Shown here piece after piece: positions 20,795 to 31,349 of a stretch of 64,000 bases of DNA. Origin of the DNA: an uncultured Pelagibacteraceae bacterium (lineage in GTDB: Bacteria; Pseudomonadota; Alphaproteobacteria; Pelagibacterales; Pelagibacteraceae). The stretch covers positions 1 through 64,000 of the forward strand of contig CACHML010000003.1 of assembly GCA_902580945.1 (NCBI GenBank). The letters are read 5' to 3'. The notes beneath the pieces are model-generated. The model saw only the letters and a list, made by a program, of their open reading frames with translations. It did not search any database and was not told where the DNA came from. Position numbers and translations under genes: made by a program. Positions within the stretch are counted from its first letter, which is position 1; every line of letters starts with the position of its first letter.

Positions 20795-21873
20795 ATCAAA
20801 TTCTTCATTTTTAAACTAGTAGGTAAAATTTCAACATCATCAAAATCAGTTAACTTATTTTGTAAAATTATTTTTTTGAGTACTTCAGTATATTCTTTTC
20901 CAGTTTCAGCATATTTTTGTAAAAAATTGACGAGTTTTAAGCTATCAAGTCTCCCATTATTATCTCTTTGAATTGCTCGTTCAATTCTAAATTCTTTGTA
21001 ACTGGCGTGAGTATTCAGATTTCTTTGATATGCTCTCACAGAGGCTTTTAGTATTTTAAACTTTGCAACTTTATGTTTTTTATCCTTTTCTACATCTAGT
21101 GGCCTAATACCCTCTCCAGACCACGTCCACTGACCAAACAAAGCATTTCCCTCTTGCGCAAATCTTGAACTTCCCCACCCAGTTTCCTTGGCTGCTTGAG
21201 CTATGGCGAGGGAAACTGGAATTTCATCCATTCTTATTTTAAGTTTAACTAAATCATTATTTTTTATACCATACTGTTTAAATTTAAGTTCGAGCCAGGC
21301 CTTATCACGTCCTGAGGTGTTATTTTTATTTAATATTTCAAAAAGTTTTTTTCTATCAAATCTTATTTTAATATTTTCCTCAATAATTAATGGTAAAACA
21401 ATTTTTATAAATAGTTCTTTTCTCTTTTTGGGACTTTCAATATTTTTAAGTTCTTTGGGAAGTCTTGTTAACTGGTTACCAGCGTTTACTAATTTAGTTT
21501 TTTTAACAGTGTCTAGATTATATCCGTTATCTTTAAATAACTCCTCAATTGTTGAGGCACTTAATCTTTGAGGATCTTGATCATCCTCATCTTTTCCAAA
21601 TACATCAATATCTTCAAAAATATTCCAGGAGTATCTATTTTTTACAGAGTTTTCAATTTCTTTGTTATTTTTTTTCTTTTTATCAAGTATTTCATCAAAA
21701 TTTTGCTTAGAGGAATTAAATACAACTTCATTAGACTTAAAATTACTTTTTATAAATCCAACTATGTTTGGTAAAACAGAAAATAAAAGAATTAAAATTA
21801 AACTTGATAATAAAGTTTTAAAAAAATTTAAGTTTTTATTATCAATTTTTTTTTTAAAATTTTTTTTTTTCAT
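20791..21873 (-). CDS. Bax-like glucosaminidase-domain protein, membrane-anchored
   Basis: VSLAIAQAAKETGWGSSRFAQEGNALFGQWTWSGEGIRP...YQRNLNTHASYKEFR. Confidence 0.83.
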   Translation of the reverse strand: MKKKNFKKKIDNKNLNFFKTLLSSLILILLFSVLPNIVGFIKSNFKSNEVVFNSSKQNFDEILDKKKKNNKEIENSVKNRYSWNIFEDIDVFGKDEDDQDPQRLSASTIEELFKDNGYNLDTVKKTKLVNAGNQLTRLPKELKNIESPKKRKELFIKIVLPLIIEENIKIRFDRKKLFEILNKNNTSGRDKAWLELKFKQYGIKNNDLVKLKIRMDEIPVSLAIAQAAKETGWGSSRFAQEGNALFGQWTWSGEGIRPLDVEKDKKHKVAKFKILKASVRAYQRNLNTHASYKEFRIERAIQRDNNGRLDSLKLVNFLQKYAETGKEYTEVLKKIILQNKLTDFDDVEILPTSLKMKNLI

Positions 21874-21909
21874 ACAATTAATTATTTGTTATAATTGATT
21901 GTAAGTATA

Positions 21910-22452
21910 TTATATAGCTAAAACTTCTTTAACTTCAGGAATATAGTGGCATAGTAAGTTTTGAACCCCTTGTTTTAAAGTTAAAGTTGAAGATGGACAT
22001 CCCGAACAGCTTCCTTTTAGCATAACTTTAACTTTTCCATCTTTAAATTCTACAAAGGTTATATCTCCGCCATCTCTTGCAACAGCTGGTCTAATTTTAG
22101 TATCTAATATTTTGATAATTTTATTTTCAATTTCTCCATAATTTTTTTTATCATTTAATTTATTATTTTTATTAATTATAAATTCATTGCCATCTTGATA
22201 ATACTCATTAAGATGTGAAATAACGATATGTTTAATATTCTCCCATTTTTCATCTTGCGACTTGTTAACTGACAGAAAGTCTTCACTTAAAAAAATGCCA
22301 GTTACACCATTAATTGATAAAATATTCTTTAATATAGGAATTTCGGTTTGATTTTGACTTAAAAATTCATAAGGACCATCATTAGATACTCCCTTACCTG
22401 TTATAAATTTAAGAGAATTTGGATTTGGAGTTTCTTGTGTTTGTATAAACAT
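21910..22452 (-). CDS. NfuA/NifU-like Fe-S scaffold protein
   Basis: N-terminal Nfu domain (QTQETPNPNSLKFITG) and GSCSGCPSSTLTLKQGVQNLL. Confidence 0.93.
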   Translation of the reverse strand: MFIQTQETPNPNSLKFITGKGVSNDGPYEFLSQNQTEIPILKNILSINGVTGIFLSEDFLSVNKSQDEKWENIKHIVISHLNEYYQDGNEFIINKNNKLNDKKNYGEIENKIIKILDTKIRPAVARDGGDITFVEFKDGKVKVMLKGSCSGCPSSTLTLKQGVQNLLCHYIPEVKEVLAI

Positions 22453-22491
22453 ATATTTTATATAATAATTTATTTTAAAATTTAAAGATTT

Positions 22492-23493
22492 TTAAAAACC
22501 TATAATTTTCTTCATTTCCCTTATCTTTTTTCCAGCAATTACTTCTGCTTTATCTGCCCCTTCTAAAAGGATCTTATCTAAATAATCATGGTCATTAATT
22601 AATTTTTTTATTTCATCTGAAATTGGAGAGATTTTGCTTAACAAAGTTTCAGCTAATTGATTTTTTAAATCTGAAAAGTTTTTTCCCCCAAACTCATCTA
22701 AAGTTTTAGTTAATGACTGATTTGAAATACTAGAATAAATTCCTAGAAGATTTTCAGCCTCAGGTCTATCTTTTAGCTTTTGCACTTCATTAGGAATTGG
22801 AAAAGTGTCTGTTTTTGCTCTTTTAATTTTGTTAATAATTTGATCTTTAGTGTCAGTTAAATTAATTCTACTAAGATCTGATGGATCCGATTTACTCATC
22901 TTTTTTGAACCATCTTTTAAACTCATTATTCTTGAAAAATTTTTTTTTATTAATGGTTCTGGGGGTTTTAAAAAATCTTCACAATTGAAGTCTTTATTAA
23001 ATTTTTGAGCGATATCCCTCGTTAATTCTAAGTGTTGTTTCTGGTCATCACCAACGGGAACGTGGGTTGCATCATAAAGTAGTATGTCACTTGCCATTAA
23101 AATAGGATAAATATAAAGACCAACGGATGCCTTTTCTTTGTCTTTGCCAGCTTTTTCCTTAAATTGCGTCATTCTATTTAACCATCCCATTGGGGACATA
23201 CAACTTAATATCCATGAGCCTTCAGCGTGTGCATGAACTTTTGACTGGTTAAATATGATGCTTTTACTTGGATTAATTCCACTTGCAATAAAAGTTGCAG
23301 CAGTTTCACGGATATTATTCTTTAGTTGATCTTTATCTTGCCTAACTGTAATTGCATGTAAATCCACAACACAAAATATACACTCATTTTCTTTATCATT
23401 ACTCAATTCAACAAAATTTTTAATAGCACCAAGATAGTTACCTAAATGAAGATTGCCTGTAGGTTGTACACCTGAAAATATTTTTTTCGACAT
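22492..23493 (-). CDS. trpS: Tryptophanyl-tRNA synthetase
   Basis: FSGVQPTGNLHLGNYLGAI, GSKKMSKSDPSDLSRI. Confidence 0.98.
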   Translation of the reverse strand: MSKKIFSGVQPTGNLHLGNYLGAIKNFVELSNDKENECIFCVVDLHAITVRQDKDQLKNNIRETAATFIASGINPSKSIIFNQSKVHAHAEGSWILSCMSPMGWLNRMTQFKEKAGKDKEKASVGLYIYPILMASDILLYDATHVPVGDDQKQHLELTRDIAQKFNKDFNCEDFLKPPEPLIKKNFSRIMSLKDGSKKMSKSDPSDLSRINLTDTKDQIINKIKRAKTDTFPIPNEVQKLKDRPEAENLLGIYSSISNQSLTKTLDEFGGKNFSDLKNQLAETLLSKISPISDEIKKLINDHDYLDKILLEGADKAEVIAGKKIREMKKIIGF

Positions 23494-23496
23494 CTA

Positions 23497-25026
23497 TCAA
23501 TACTTTAAATTAATATCTGAAATTTTAAAGGCTTTTATAATAATTGAAATACCAATGTATGAGACCATAGTTAGCAAAACAATTAGTATGACAAATATTA
23601 ATTTATAATTGTTTGCATAGTCTATCTTGGTTGCTAGAAAATTTATTAAAAAATAAAATAAACAAATCGAAATTATATTTGAGAAAATAATTTTTATTAT
23701 TTGAATAGTAAAATTATGACTAAATTTAAAGAAACCTTTATTAATCACAAATATTAACAAAATAACTCCGTTAAACCATGAGGATATGGTTGTAGCGATT
23801 GGTATTATAATAAAACCAACTTTTGAAAAAAAGCTTAAACTAATTATTATATTTAACCCAACAGAAATTAGAGAATACTTAAAGGGTGTTTTAGTGTCAT
23901 TTCTAGCAAATAAGAATGTTGAAAATATTTTGATCAACGAAAATGCAGGAAGTCCAAAAGAAAAACAGAACAATGCTTTTGCAGCATTATTAACACTTAA
24001 TTTATCAAAAGAGCCATATCCAAATAAAGCAGATGTTATTTGTTCTGAACCAACTATAAGAGCAAGAGATGCAGGTAAACTTAAAAATAAACTAAGCTCT
24101 AAAGCTTTATTTTGAAGTTCTATTGTTTTTATAGAATTATTACTTTTAATATGTCGACTTAAATTTGGAAGTATTACTGTACCTATGGCAATCCCTGCAA
24201 TTGCTAAATTAATCTGATAAATTCTGTCAGCATAGTACAGATATGATACGGCACTTGCCTGAAAGGATGCGATAATTGTTCCAACCAATATATTTATTTG
24301 AGTTACACCAGATGAAAAAATACTCGGTAAAAGTTTACTAAAAAAGTTTTTAACTTTTTTATTTATTTTAAAATTAAAATTAATATTTAGAACAAAGTAT
24401 TTTTTGACATACATATATAAAAAAACAAATTGAAGAATTCCAGCTAAAGTAACGGTATAAGATAAATAATAGACTAAATTATCATTTAAAATTTTCCCGA
24501 ATAATAAACATATTATCAACAATATATTTAGAATTATTGGTGCTGCTGCAGCGACACCAAATTTATTATGTGAGTTTAAAATTGCCGAAAAAAAAGATGC
24601 AAGACAAATAAAAAATAAAAATGGAAAGGTTATTCGGGTTAAATCAACTGCAATATTATATTTTTCAGAATTATTAGAAAACCCTGGTGCAATTATCTTA
24701 ATAAATGCAGGCATAAATATCTCAATAAATATGATTGTAAAAAATAATCCCAATAACAATAAATTAAAAATTGTGTTAGCAAATAAATTTGCATTTCTTT
24801 TTCCTCTTAGGGTCTCTGAAGAATAAGAAGGAACAAAAGCTGCATTAAAAGTTCCCTCTGAAAATAATCTTCTGAAGGTATTTGGAATTCTAAAAGCTAC
24901 AAAGAATGCATCTGCTAACGGCCCTGATCCAAGATACAACGCTATGAAAAAATCTCTTATATAACCAAAGACCCTACTTATCAAAACAAATATACTAAAT
25001 GTGCTTGTTGACTTAATGAGGTTCAT
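23497..25026 (-). CDS. murJ: Lipid II flippase MurJ
   Basis: STFSIFVLISRVFGYIRDFFIALYLGSGPLADAFFVAFRIPNTFRRLFSEGTFNAAFVP. Confidence 0.96.
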   Translation of the reverse strand: MNLIKSTSTFSIFVLISRVFGYIRDFFIALYLGSGPLADAFFVAFRIPNTFRRLFSEGTFNAAFVPSYSSETLRGKRNANLFANTIFNLLLLGLFFTIIFIEIFMPAFIKIIAPGFSNNSEKYNIAVDLTRITFPFLFFICLASFFSAILNSHNKFGVAAAAPIILNILLIICLLFGKILNDNLVYYLSYTVTLAGILQFVFLYMYVKKYFVLNINFNFKINKKVKNFFSKLLPSIFSSGVTQINILVGTIIASFQASAVSYLYYADRIYQINLAIAGIAIGTVILPNLSRHIKSNNSIKTIELQNKALELSLFLSLPASLALIVGSEQITSALFGYGSFDKLSVNNAAKALFCFSFGLPAFSLIKIFSTFLFARNDTKTPFKYSLISVGLNIIISLSFFSKVGFIIIPIATTISSWFNGVILLIFVINKGFFKFSHNFTIQIIKIIFSNIISICLFYFLINFLATKIDYANNYKLIFVILIVLLTMVSYIGISIIIKAFKISDINLKY

Positions 25027-25074
25027 AAATCATATTAGTCTTAAATTTACCTTAATAGTATATTTATTTAGCTA

Positions 25075-27363
25075 ATGAGAAAAAATAAAATTGAACATTA
25101 TTCAGACAAAGAGGCCCTTGAGTTTCATAATTCAAATAAATCTGGCAAGATTGAGATAAATTCTTCTAAACCGATGACATCAAAAAGAGACCTTGCCCTA
25201 GCATATTCTCCGGGCGTTGCAGCACCAGTTAAAGAAATTTATAAAGATCCAGAGCTAGCATATGATTATACAACTAAAGGAAATTTAGTTGCAGTAATTA
25301 GTAATGGATCTGCAATTTTAGGTTTAGGAAATTTGGGTGCAATTGCCTCTAAACCCGTAATGGAGGGTAAAGCAGTTTTATTTAAAAGGTTCGCAGATAT
25401 AGATGCTATTGACTTAGAGATTGATAACAATGATCCTAAAGAAATTGTTAATAGCATAAAGAACTTTGCTGTTAGTTTTGGAGGAATTAACCTAGAAGAT
25501 ATTGCTGCTCCTGAGTGTTTTGAAATAGAGGAAAGTTTAAAAAAAAAACTTGATATACCAGTATTTCATGATGACCAGCATGGTACAGCAATTATTACAT
25601 CAGCTGCGCTTATTAATTCGATAAATATTACAAAAAAAAAAATTTCAAAAATTAAGATTGTTGTAAATGGTGCTGGCGCTTCAGCAATGGCATGTTCAGA
25701 TTTATTTATAAAATTAGGAGTAAAAAAACAAAATTTAACTATGATAGATAGTAAAGGTGTAATCAGTTTAAATAGAAAAAGATTAAATAAATGGAAATTA
25801 AAATATGCAAAAAAAACAAAAGATAAAAATTTAAATGACGCACTACAAAATGCAGATGTTTTTTTAGGTTTGTCATCAGCTGGTATACTCAAGAAGGAAA
25901 TGATAAAAAAAATGGCAAAAAATCCAATTATATTTGCTTGTGCTAATCCTGATCCAGAAATACTTCCTGAAGACGCATATAAAATTAGAAAAGATGCAAT
26001 TATTGCTACTGGGAGGTCTGATTACGCAAACCAAGTAAATAATTTAATCGGTTTTCCATACATATTTAGAGGAGCACTTGATGTAAGAGCAAAAACAATT
26101 AATGAGGAGATGAAAATTGCTGCAGCGACTGCAATTGCAAATTTAGCAAGAGAAAGAGTTCCAGATGAAGTTGCAGCAGCAATGGGAGGAGATAGACCAA
26201 AGTATGGAAAAGATTATATAATCCCATCTACTTTTGATCCAAGATTAATAAGTGTAATACCAGTAGCAGTTGCTAAAGCTGCGATTAAAACTGGAGTTGC
26301 TAGAAAGAAAATTGAAAATTTTAATTTATATTCTGATCAATTAAAACAGAGATTGGATCCTTCGGTAACAATTCTTCAAGGTATCAATAATAAAATTAAA
26401 AAAAATCAAAAAACAGTAGTATTTGCAGATGGAGAAGATGAAAATACTCTAAAAGCAGCAATAGCATTTAAAAATAGTGGTTTAGGAACGCCAATTATTG
26501 TTGCAAAAGAGAATGTTGTTAAACAAAGATTAAAAGAAATTGGATATGGAAACAATTTAGATATTAAAATTATTAATTCTACAAATAAAAAAATGAGAGA
26601 AAAATATGTAAAATTTCTATTTGAGAAAATGCATAGAGATCAGGGTTTACTGGAGAGAGATTGCGACAGGTTGATAAGAAACGATCGAGTTATCTGGTCA
26701 TCTTGCATGGTTGAATGCGGTGACGCTGATGCTATGGTTACAGGAAATACAAGAAGATACTCTCAATCATTAGAAAAAATAAAAAAAGTAATACCTCCAA
26801 GAGAAGGAGAAATAATGTTTGGATTAAATATGGTAGTAAGTAAAGGTAAAACGGTATTTATTGGAGATACATCAGTTAATGAATATCCATCATCCGAGGA
26901 ATTAGCTCAAATAGCAATTTCAGCAGCAAGAGTTGTAAGACTATTTGGATTTGATCCAAAAGTTGCTTTTTTATCTCATTCAACTTTTGGTCAACCAATA
27001 ACAAGCAGAACAAAACATATTAGAGATGCTGTTGAAATATTAAAAAATAAAAAAGTAGATTTTAAGTTTGACGGCGATATGCAGCCAGATGTTGCACTGG
27101 ATGGAGAATATTCAGATTTGTATCCATTTTCAAAAATAGTCGGTAATGCAAATATTTTAATAATGCCTGGACAACATAGTGCAGCAATCTCATATAAGAT
27201 TATGAAAACTCTTGGAGGTGCTAAAGTTATTGGTCCATTACTAATTGGCTTAGCCCAACCGATAGAAATTGCACCATTAAGGTCTTCTACTTCTGAAATT
27301 TTAAATTTAGCATCTGTTGCTGCATATTCGGCAGGTATTATTAAATATAAAAAAAAAATTTAA
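25075..27363 (+). CDS. maeB: NADP-dependent malic enzyme fused to phosphotransacetylase-like domain
   Basis: SKRDLALAYSPGVAAPV, FHDDQHGTAIITSAALINS, C-terminal PTA-like domain. Confidence 0.95.
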   Translation: MRKNKIEHYSDKEALEFHNSNKSGKIEINSSKPMTSKRDLALAYSPGVAAPVKEIYKDPELAYDYTTKGNLVAVISNGSAILGLGNLGAIASKPVMEGKAVLFKRFADIDAIDLEIDNNDPKEIVNSIKNFAVSFGGINLEDIAAPECFEIEESLKKKLDIPVFHDDQHGTAIITSAALINSINITKKKISKIKIVVNGAGASAMACSDLFIKLGVKKQNLTMIDSKGVISLNRKRLNKWKLKYAKKTKDKNLNDALQNADVFLGLSSAGILKKEMIKKMAKNPIIFACANPDPEILPEDAYKIRKDAIIATGRSDYANQVNNLIGFPYIFRGALDVRAKTINEEMKIAAATAIANLARERVPDEVAAAMGGDRPKYGKDYIIPSTFDPRLISVIPVAVAKAAIKTGVARKKIENFNLYSDQLKQRLDPSVTILQGINNKIKKNQKTVVFADGEDENTLKAAIAFKNSGLGTPIIVAKENVVKQRLKEIGYGNNLDIKIINSTNKKMREKYVKFLFEKMHRDQGLLERDCDRLIRNDRVIWSSCMVECGDADAMVTGNTRRYSQSLEKIKKVIPPREGEIMFGLNMVVSKGKTVFIGDTSVNEYPSSEELAQIAISAARVVRLFGFDPKVAFLSHSTFGQPITSRTKHIRDAVEILKNKKVDFKFDGDMQPDVALDGEYSDLYPFSKIVGNANILIMPGQHSAAISYKIMKTLGGAKVIGPLLIGLAQPIEIAPLRSSTSEILNLASVAAYSAGIIKYKKKI

Positions 27364-27372
27364 AACATTTTT

Positions 27373-27966
27373 TTATTTTTTAACAACTCTTAAATCATCA
27401 ACTAAAAAAATGCTGGTAATTACATCTTCAACATCTAAAACTAGTTTTGCTTCTTTGGTTACTTCATCCCTTTCAGCTTTATTTTGTGCTATACCGTATA
27501 TATAAATTTTTTTTTTATATGTATCTATATTGTAATTAACAGACTTAATTTTTTTGTTAGTAATCATGGCCGCTCTAAGTTGTGATGTTATAATTAAATC
27601 CTTTGCCGATCTCTTAAAGTCAAATCCTTCTTTAATTTGTAAATCATTATTTACTGATCTGGCACCTTTAGTTTCCCAGGCTAGCTTTGTAATTTTAAGC
27701 TTATCTTCAACTGAATTTACTTTTCCTGTAAGAAATATTCTTCCATCTAAAATTTTTGTTTTTACAGATATGATATAACTTTTGTTTGATGATAATAATC
27801 TTGCTCTGAGGCTTTGTTGCATTAATGAATCATCAATTTGTGTACCTAAACTTCTTGGGTCTAATGCAATAGAAACTCCAGTACCCAAAACTCCTGTTGA
27901 CGAATAACCGACACATCCTGAGAGAGTTACAAAGATAAATAAAATAATGATCTTTTTAATTTTCAT
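27373..27966 (-). CDS. BON-domain lipoprotein (DolP/YraP-like)
   Basis: Lipobox IFVTLSGCVGYS from ATG at 27966; two BON repeats; next to rsmI and an LpoA-like gene. Confidence 0.82.
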   Translation of the reverse strand: MKIKKIIILFIFVTLSGCVGYSSTGVLGTGVSIALDPRSLGTQIDDSLMQQSLRARLLSSNKSYIISVKTKILDGRIFLTGKVNSVEDKLKITKLAWETKGARSVNNDLQIKEGFDFKRSAKDLIITSQLRAAMITNKKIKSVNYNIDTYKKKIYIYGIAQNKAERDEVTKEAKLVLDVEDVITSIFLVDDLRVVKK

Positions 27967-28807
27967 TTCTAATTTCAAGACAATAATTATAAATAAGTTT
28001 TTTAGAAATATCTCTATCTTCAGAAACTTTTTTAACAATATCTTTAATGGACATTTTTTTTATTAATTTATTAATTTTTTTTTTATCTGATTCTTCAAGC
28101 TCTTTGAAACTTATTTTTTCTTCTTTAATTTCAGATATAACAACAGTTATCTCTCCTTTTCTTGAAAAATTTACATTCGAAAGTTCATGAACAGAGCTTC
28201 TAATATACTCCTCGTGATATTTTGTAATCTCTCTACAAATTAGTATTTCTCTATTTAAAAAAAATTCCTTAATATCTTCAATTCTCTTATTCAACTTATT
28301 AGGTGAAATAAAAAAAATAATTGAACATTCAAGTAAAGATAAATTTTTAAATAATTTTTTTATTTGGTTTGCTTTCTCAGGAAGAAATCCACAAAAATAA
28401 AAATTGTCTGAGAAACCACTTATTGAAATTGCAGAGCTTACTGCAGAGGGACCAGGAATAGGGAAAATATCAATTCCAATTTTTGCACATTCTCTAATTA
28501 GTATTTTTCCAGGATCTGATACTGCAGGAGTACCAGCATCTGAAACTAATGATACTATTTTATTTTTTTTTAGGATTTCTATTACTTTTTCTAAATTTTT
28601 ACTTTCATTAAATTTATGGTTTGAAATAATTTTTTTACTTATATCAAATTTTTGAAAGATTTTTCTTGATACCCTTGTATCTTCACACAGAATTAGGTCA
28701 GATTTTTTTAGTATTTCGATAGCTCTAAAAGAAATATCACCCATATTTCCTATAGGTGTAGCAACACAATATAGCCCAGGTTTAAATTTATTATTATTTA
28801 AATTCAT
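27956..28807 (-). CDS. rsmI: 16S rRNA 2'-O-ribose C1402 methyltransferase
   Basis: GLYCVATPIGNMGDISFRAIEIL, LCEDTRVSRKI, SDAGTPAVSDPG. Confidence 0.96.
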   Translation of the reverse strand: MNLNNNKFKPGLYCVATPIGNMGDISFRAIEILKKSDLILCEDTRVSRKIFQKFDISKKIISNHKFNESKNLEKVIEILKKNKIVSLVSDAGTPAVSDPGKILIRECAKIGIDIFPIPGPSAVSSAISISGFSDNFYFCGFLPEKANQIKKLFKNLSLLECSIIFFISPNKLNKRIEDIKEFFLNREILICREITKYHEEYIRSSVHELSNVNFSRKGEITVVISEIKEEKISFKELEESDKKKINKLIKKMSIKDIVKKVSEDRDISKKLIYNYCLEIRNEN

Positions 28808-28843
28808 ATGAATTATTTATTTAAATATATTATTAGGTCTTAA

Positions 28844-29995
28844 ATGAAAACTTTTATTAAGCTGTTAATATTTGTAACTATAAGTATATACAATTTTAAT
28901 CAGAGTGCATATTCGTCTGATAAAATTAAAATTGGATTAATTGTACCTTTAACGGGTGATAATTTTCTTATAGGTGAAAAAATTATAAAATCAGTAAGAA
29001 TGGCAATTAATAAAATAAATGATGACAAGATAGAAATAATACCAAGAGACACAAAATCTAACCCCATCGATGCTTTAAAAGTATCAAAAGAATTATATGA
29101 TGATGGTGTCAGAATTATTATTGGTCCAGTATTTAATGAAAGTACTAAATATCTAGATGATTTAAAAGAAATAACTTTTATATCTTTTACGAATAAGTTA
29201 ATTGATAATCCCGAAAATGTAATCAGCGCAGGAGTAAATGCAATTTCACAAATACAAACAATAAAAAAATTTAATAAGAAAAATAATTTATTAAAAAGTA
29301 TTATTTTGATACCAAGGTCGGAGTTCAAAAAAGAGATTGAGGTAGCAATTAACAAGACAAAAATAAAACATAAGAAAGTTTTTTATTACGATAGGGAACC
29401 AACTAAACTTACTAAACAAATTGAAAATTTAACAGAATATGAAGTAAGAAAAAAAAATCTCAAAAATGAGATAGAAAGAATCAAAAATTTATCTTTTAAA
29501 GACAAAGAAAAAAAAATTCAAAACTTAAAAAAAAAAGATACTCTTGGAAGTATCAATTTTGACTCCGTAATTATAGCTGACTTTGACGAAAATTTGAAAA
29601 GTGTAGCTACATCGCTACTTTATACTGATGTTTCATCAAAAAGAATTTCATATATAACATTAAACCAATGGTTTGATGAAAGTCTTTTAAGAGAAAGTTC
29701 CATACATCCAATTTATTTCCCATCAATAAATAAAAGTAATTATGAATTATTTATGATTGAGTTCAAAAATACTTTTGGAATAGACGGTGATCAACTTTCA
29801 TTTTTAAGTTATGATTTGGTGGGGTTAGTCTATTTCTTAATTTATGAAAATAAATTTAATATTTCAAAAAATATATTTTATAAAAAAAATAAGTTTAAGG
29901 GTAAGATAGGTATTTTTGAAATAAGCAAAAATACTATTACTCATCAACTAAACTTTTATAGCATTGAGGACAATAAGTTTAAAAAAATTTTCTAA
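28844..29995 (+). CDS. Periplasmic-binding-protein-like / LpoA-like penicillin-binding protein activator
   Basis: Signal peptide, KIGLIVPLTGDNFLIGEKIIKSVRMAI, IIGPVFNESTK; beside rsmI. Confidence 0.7.
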   Translation: MKTFIKLLIFVTISIYNFNQSAYSSDKIKIGLIVPLTGDNFLIGEKIIKSVRMAINKINDDKIEIIPRDTKSNPIDALKVSKELYDDGVRIIIGPVFNESTKYLDDLKEITFISFTNKLIDNPENVISAGVNAISQIQTIKKFNKKNNLLKSIILIPRSEFKKEIEVAINKTKIKHKKVFYYDREPTKLTKQIENLTEYEVRKKNLKNEIERIKNLSFKDKEKKIQNLKKKDTLGSINFDSVIIADFDENLKSVATSLLYTDVSSKRISYITLNQWFDESLLRESSIHPIYFPSINKSNYELFMIEFKNTFGIDGDQLSFLSYDLVGLVYFLIYENKFNISKNIFYKKNKFKGKIGIFEISKNTITHQLNFYSIEDNKFKKIF

Positions 29996-30582
29996 TTTTT
30001 TTAAATGCATTGAAGCGGTGATCTATTTTATATTTTTTTTGAGGTTCCATTTCACCAAATGTTAATCTTTTTCCTGTAGGTATAAAGATTGGATCGTAAC
30101 CGAAACCATTTTTTCCTTTCTTAAACTTAGATATGCGTCCTTCGATCTTACCAATTTTGCTTACAAATTTTCCATTTGGCCAATATAATGTCAGTACACA
30201 AATAAATCTTGCTCTAATATTCTTTTTTTTCCAATTTTTGTCTTTTTTAGAAATTTCTCTATAAACTTTTTTAATAGCTAAATTGAAGTTTCTTTTTTTT
30301 CCTGACCAATCTGCTGAATATACACCGGGTGCTTTATCTAAAATATCAATCTCAATTCCGGAGTCATCTGACAAGCATATTTTATTTATTTTTTTTGCAG
30401 AAGTATTTGGCTTTTAAAAGTGAATTTTCTTGAAATGAAAATCCTGTTTCTTTGGGACTTGGTATTTTAAAGTCTAAATTTGAATAGATTTTTAGTTTTT
30501 TAGGTAATAGTTCAGCTATTTCCTTAAGTTTTCCTTTATTATTTGAACCAATAAATATTTCTTTAATTTTTTTTTTAGACAT
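29979..30582 (-). pseudogene. rdgB: RdgB/HAM1 dITP/XTP pyrophosphatase, split by a frameshift at T8 (30389-30396)
   Basis: N-part FIGSNNKGKLKEIAELL...ENSLLKAKYFCKK, C-part LSDDSGIEIDILDKAPGVYSADWSG...GFGYDPIFIPTGKRLTFGEM; removing one A gives KKINKICLSDDSG. Confidence 0.88.
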
Positions 30583-30618
30583 CTAGAAATTACATATTTT
30601 CTTACCATATAAAGGTGT

Positions 30619-31272
30619 ATGGACAAAGATGAATCAAAAGAAAATAAAGACAATAACGTAAATGCAGATGTCATTACTGATGAGGAAACAAAAGAAAAAG
30701 AAGCAATAGACCAAAAGACTGAGGATGAAAATCCAGATCTAGAAAAAAAGCAAGAAGAAAAGAAATTAACCCCAGAGGAAGAAATAGAAATACTAAAAGA
30801 TAAGTTAGCAAGAACCTTCGCCGAAATGGAGAACCAGAGAAGAAGATTTGAGAAAGAAAAAGATGATGCATATGAGTATGGAGGATATTCTTTCGCAAAA
30901 GAGGCATTAAACCTCCTAGATAATCTCGAAAGATCAAAAGTTGCACTAGAAAATGATGATAGTTTAAAAAATACTGAAGCACTAAAAAAAATAGTAGATC
31001 ACTTAAATATTATAAATAACGATATGTTATCTATTTTCAAAAAAAATAATATTGAGCCTATTAAATCAGTAGATCAAAAGCTCGACCCAAACCTTCATCA
31101 AGCAATGATGGAAATTGAAGATGAGTCAAAAGAACCAGGGACTATTGTCCAAGAAATTCAAAAAGGTTTTATGATGAAGGATAGATTATTAAGACCTTCT
31201 TTAGTAGGTGTTTCAAAAAAAAAAGTAGAAGAAGTCCAAACAGAAGAGGGAGAAACTGAAAAAAGTCAGTAA
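30619..31272 (+). CDS. grpE: Nucleotide exchange factor GrpE
   Basis: FAEMENQRRRFEKEKDDAYEYG...LLDNLERSK...LDPNLHQAMMEIED. Confidence 0.94.
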   Translation: MDKDESKENKDNNVNADVITDEETKEKEAIDQKTEDENPDLEKKQEEKKLTPEEEIEILKDKLARTFAEMENQRRRFEKEKDDAYEYGGYSFAKEALNLLDNLERSKVALENDDSLKNTEALKKIVDHLNIINNDMLSIFKKNNIEPIKSVDQKLDPNLHQAMMEIEDESKEPGTIVQEIQKGFMMKDRLLRPSLVGVSKKKVEEVQTEEGETEKSQ

Positions 31273-31292
31273 AAACAGTAAAAATTTAAATT

Positions 31293-31317
31293 TTTTAGAC
31301 GGTTGTAGTCTAAAAAT
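31293..31317. other. Stem-loop in grpE-dnaK intergenic/leader
   Basis: TTTTTAGAC-GGTTGTA-GTCTAAAAA. Confidence 0.55.
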
Positions 31318-31349
31318 TAACACTTATATGATCGGTAGGTTATAACATT

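Noticed and set aside
30674-30982. 102-aa minus-strand ORF antisense to grpE
   Set aside because: Leu/Phe-rich shadow of the Glu/Lys-rich grpE coding strand
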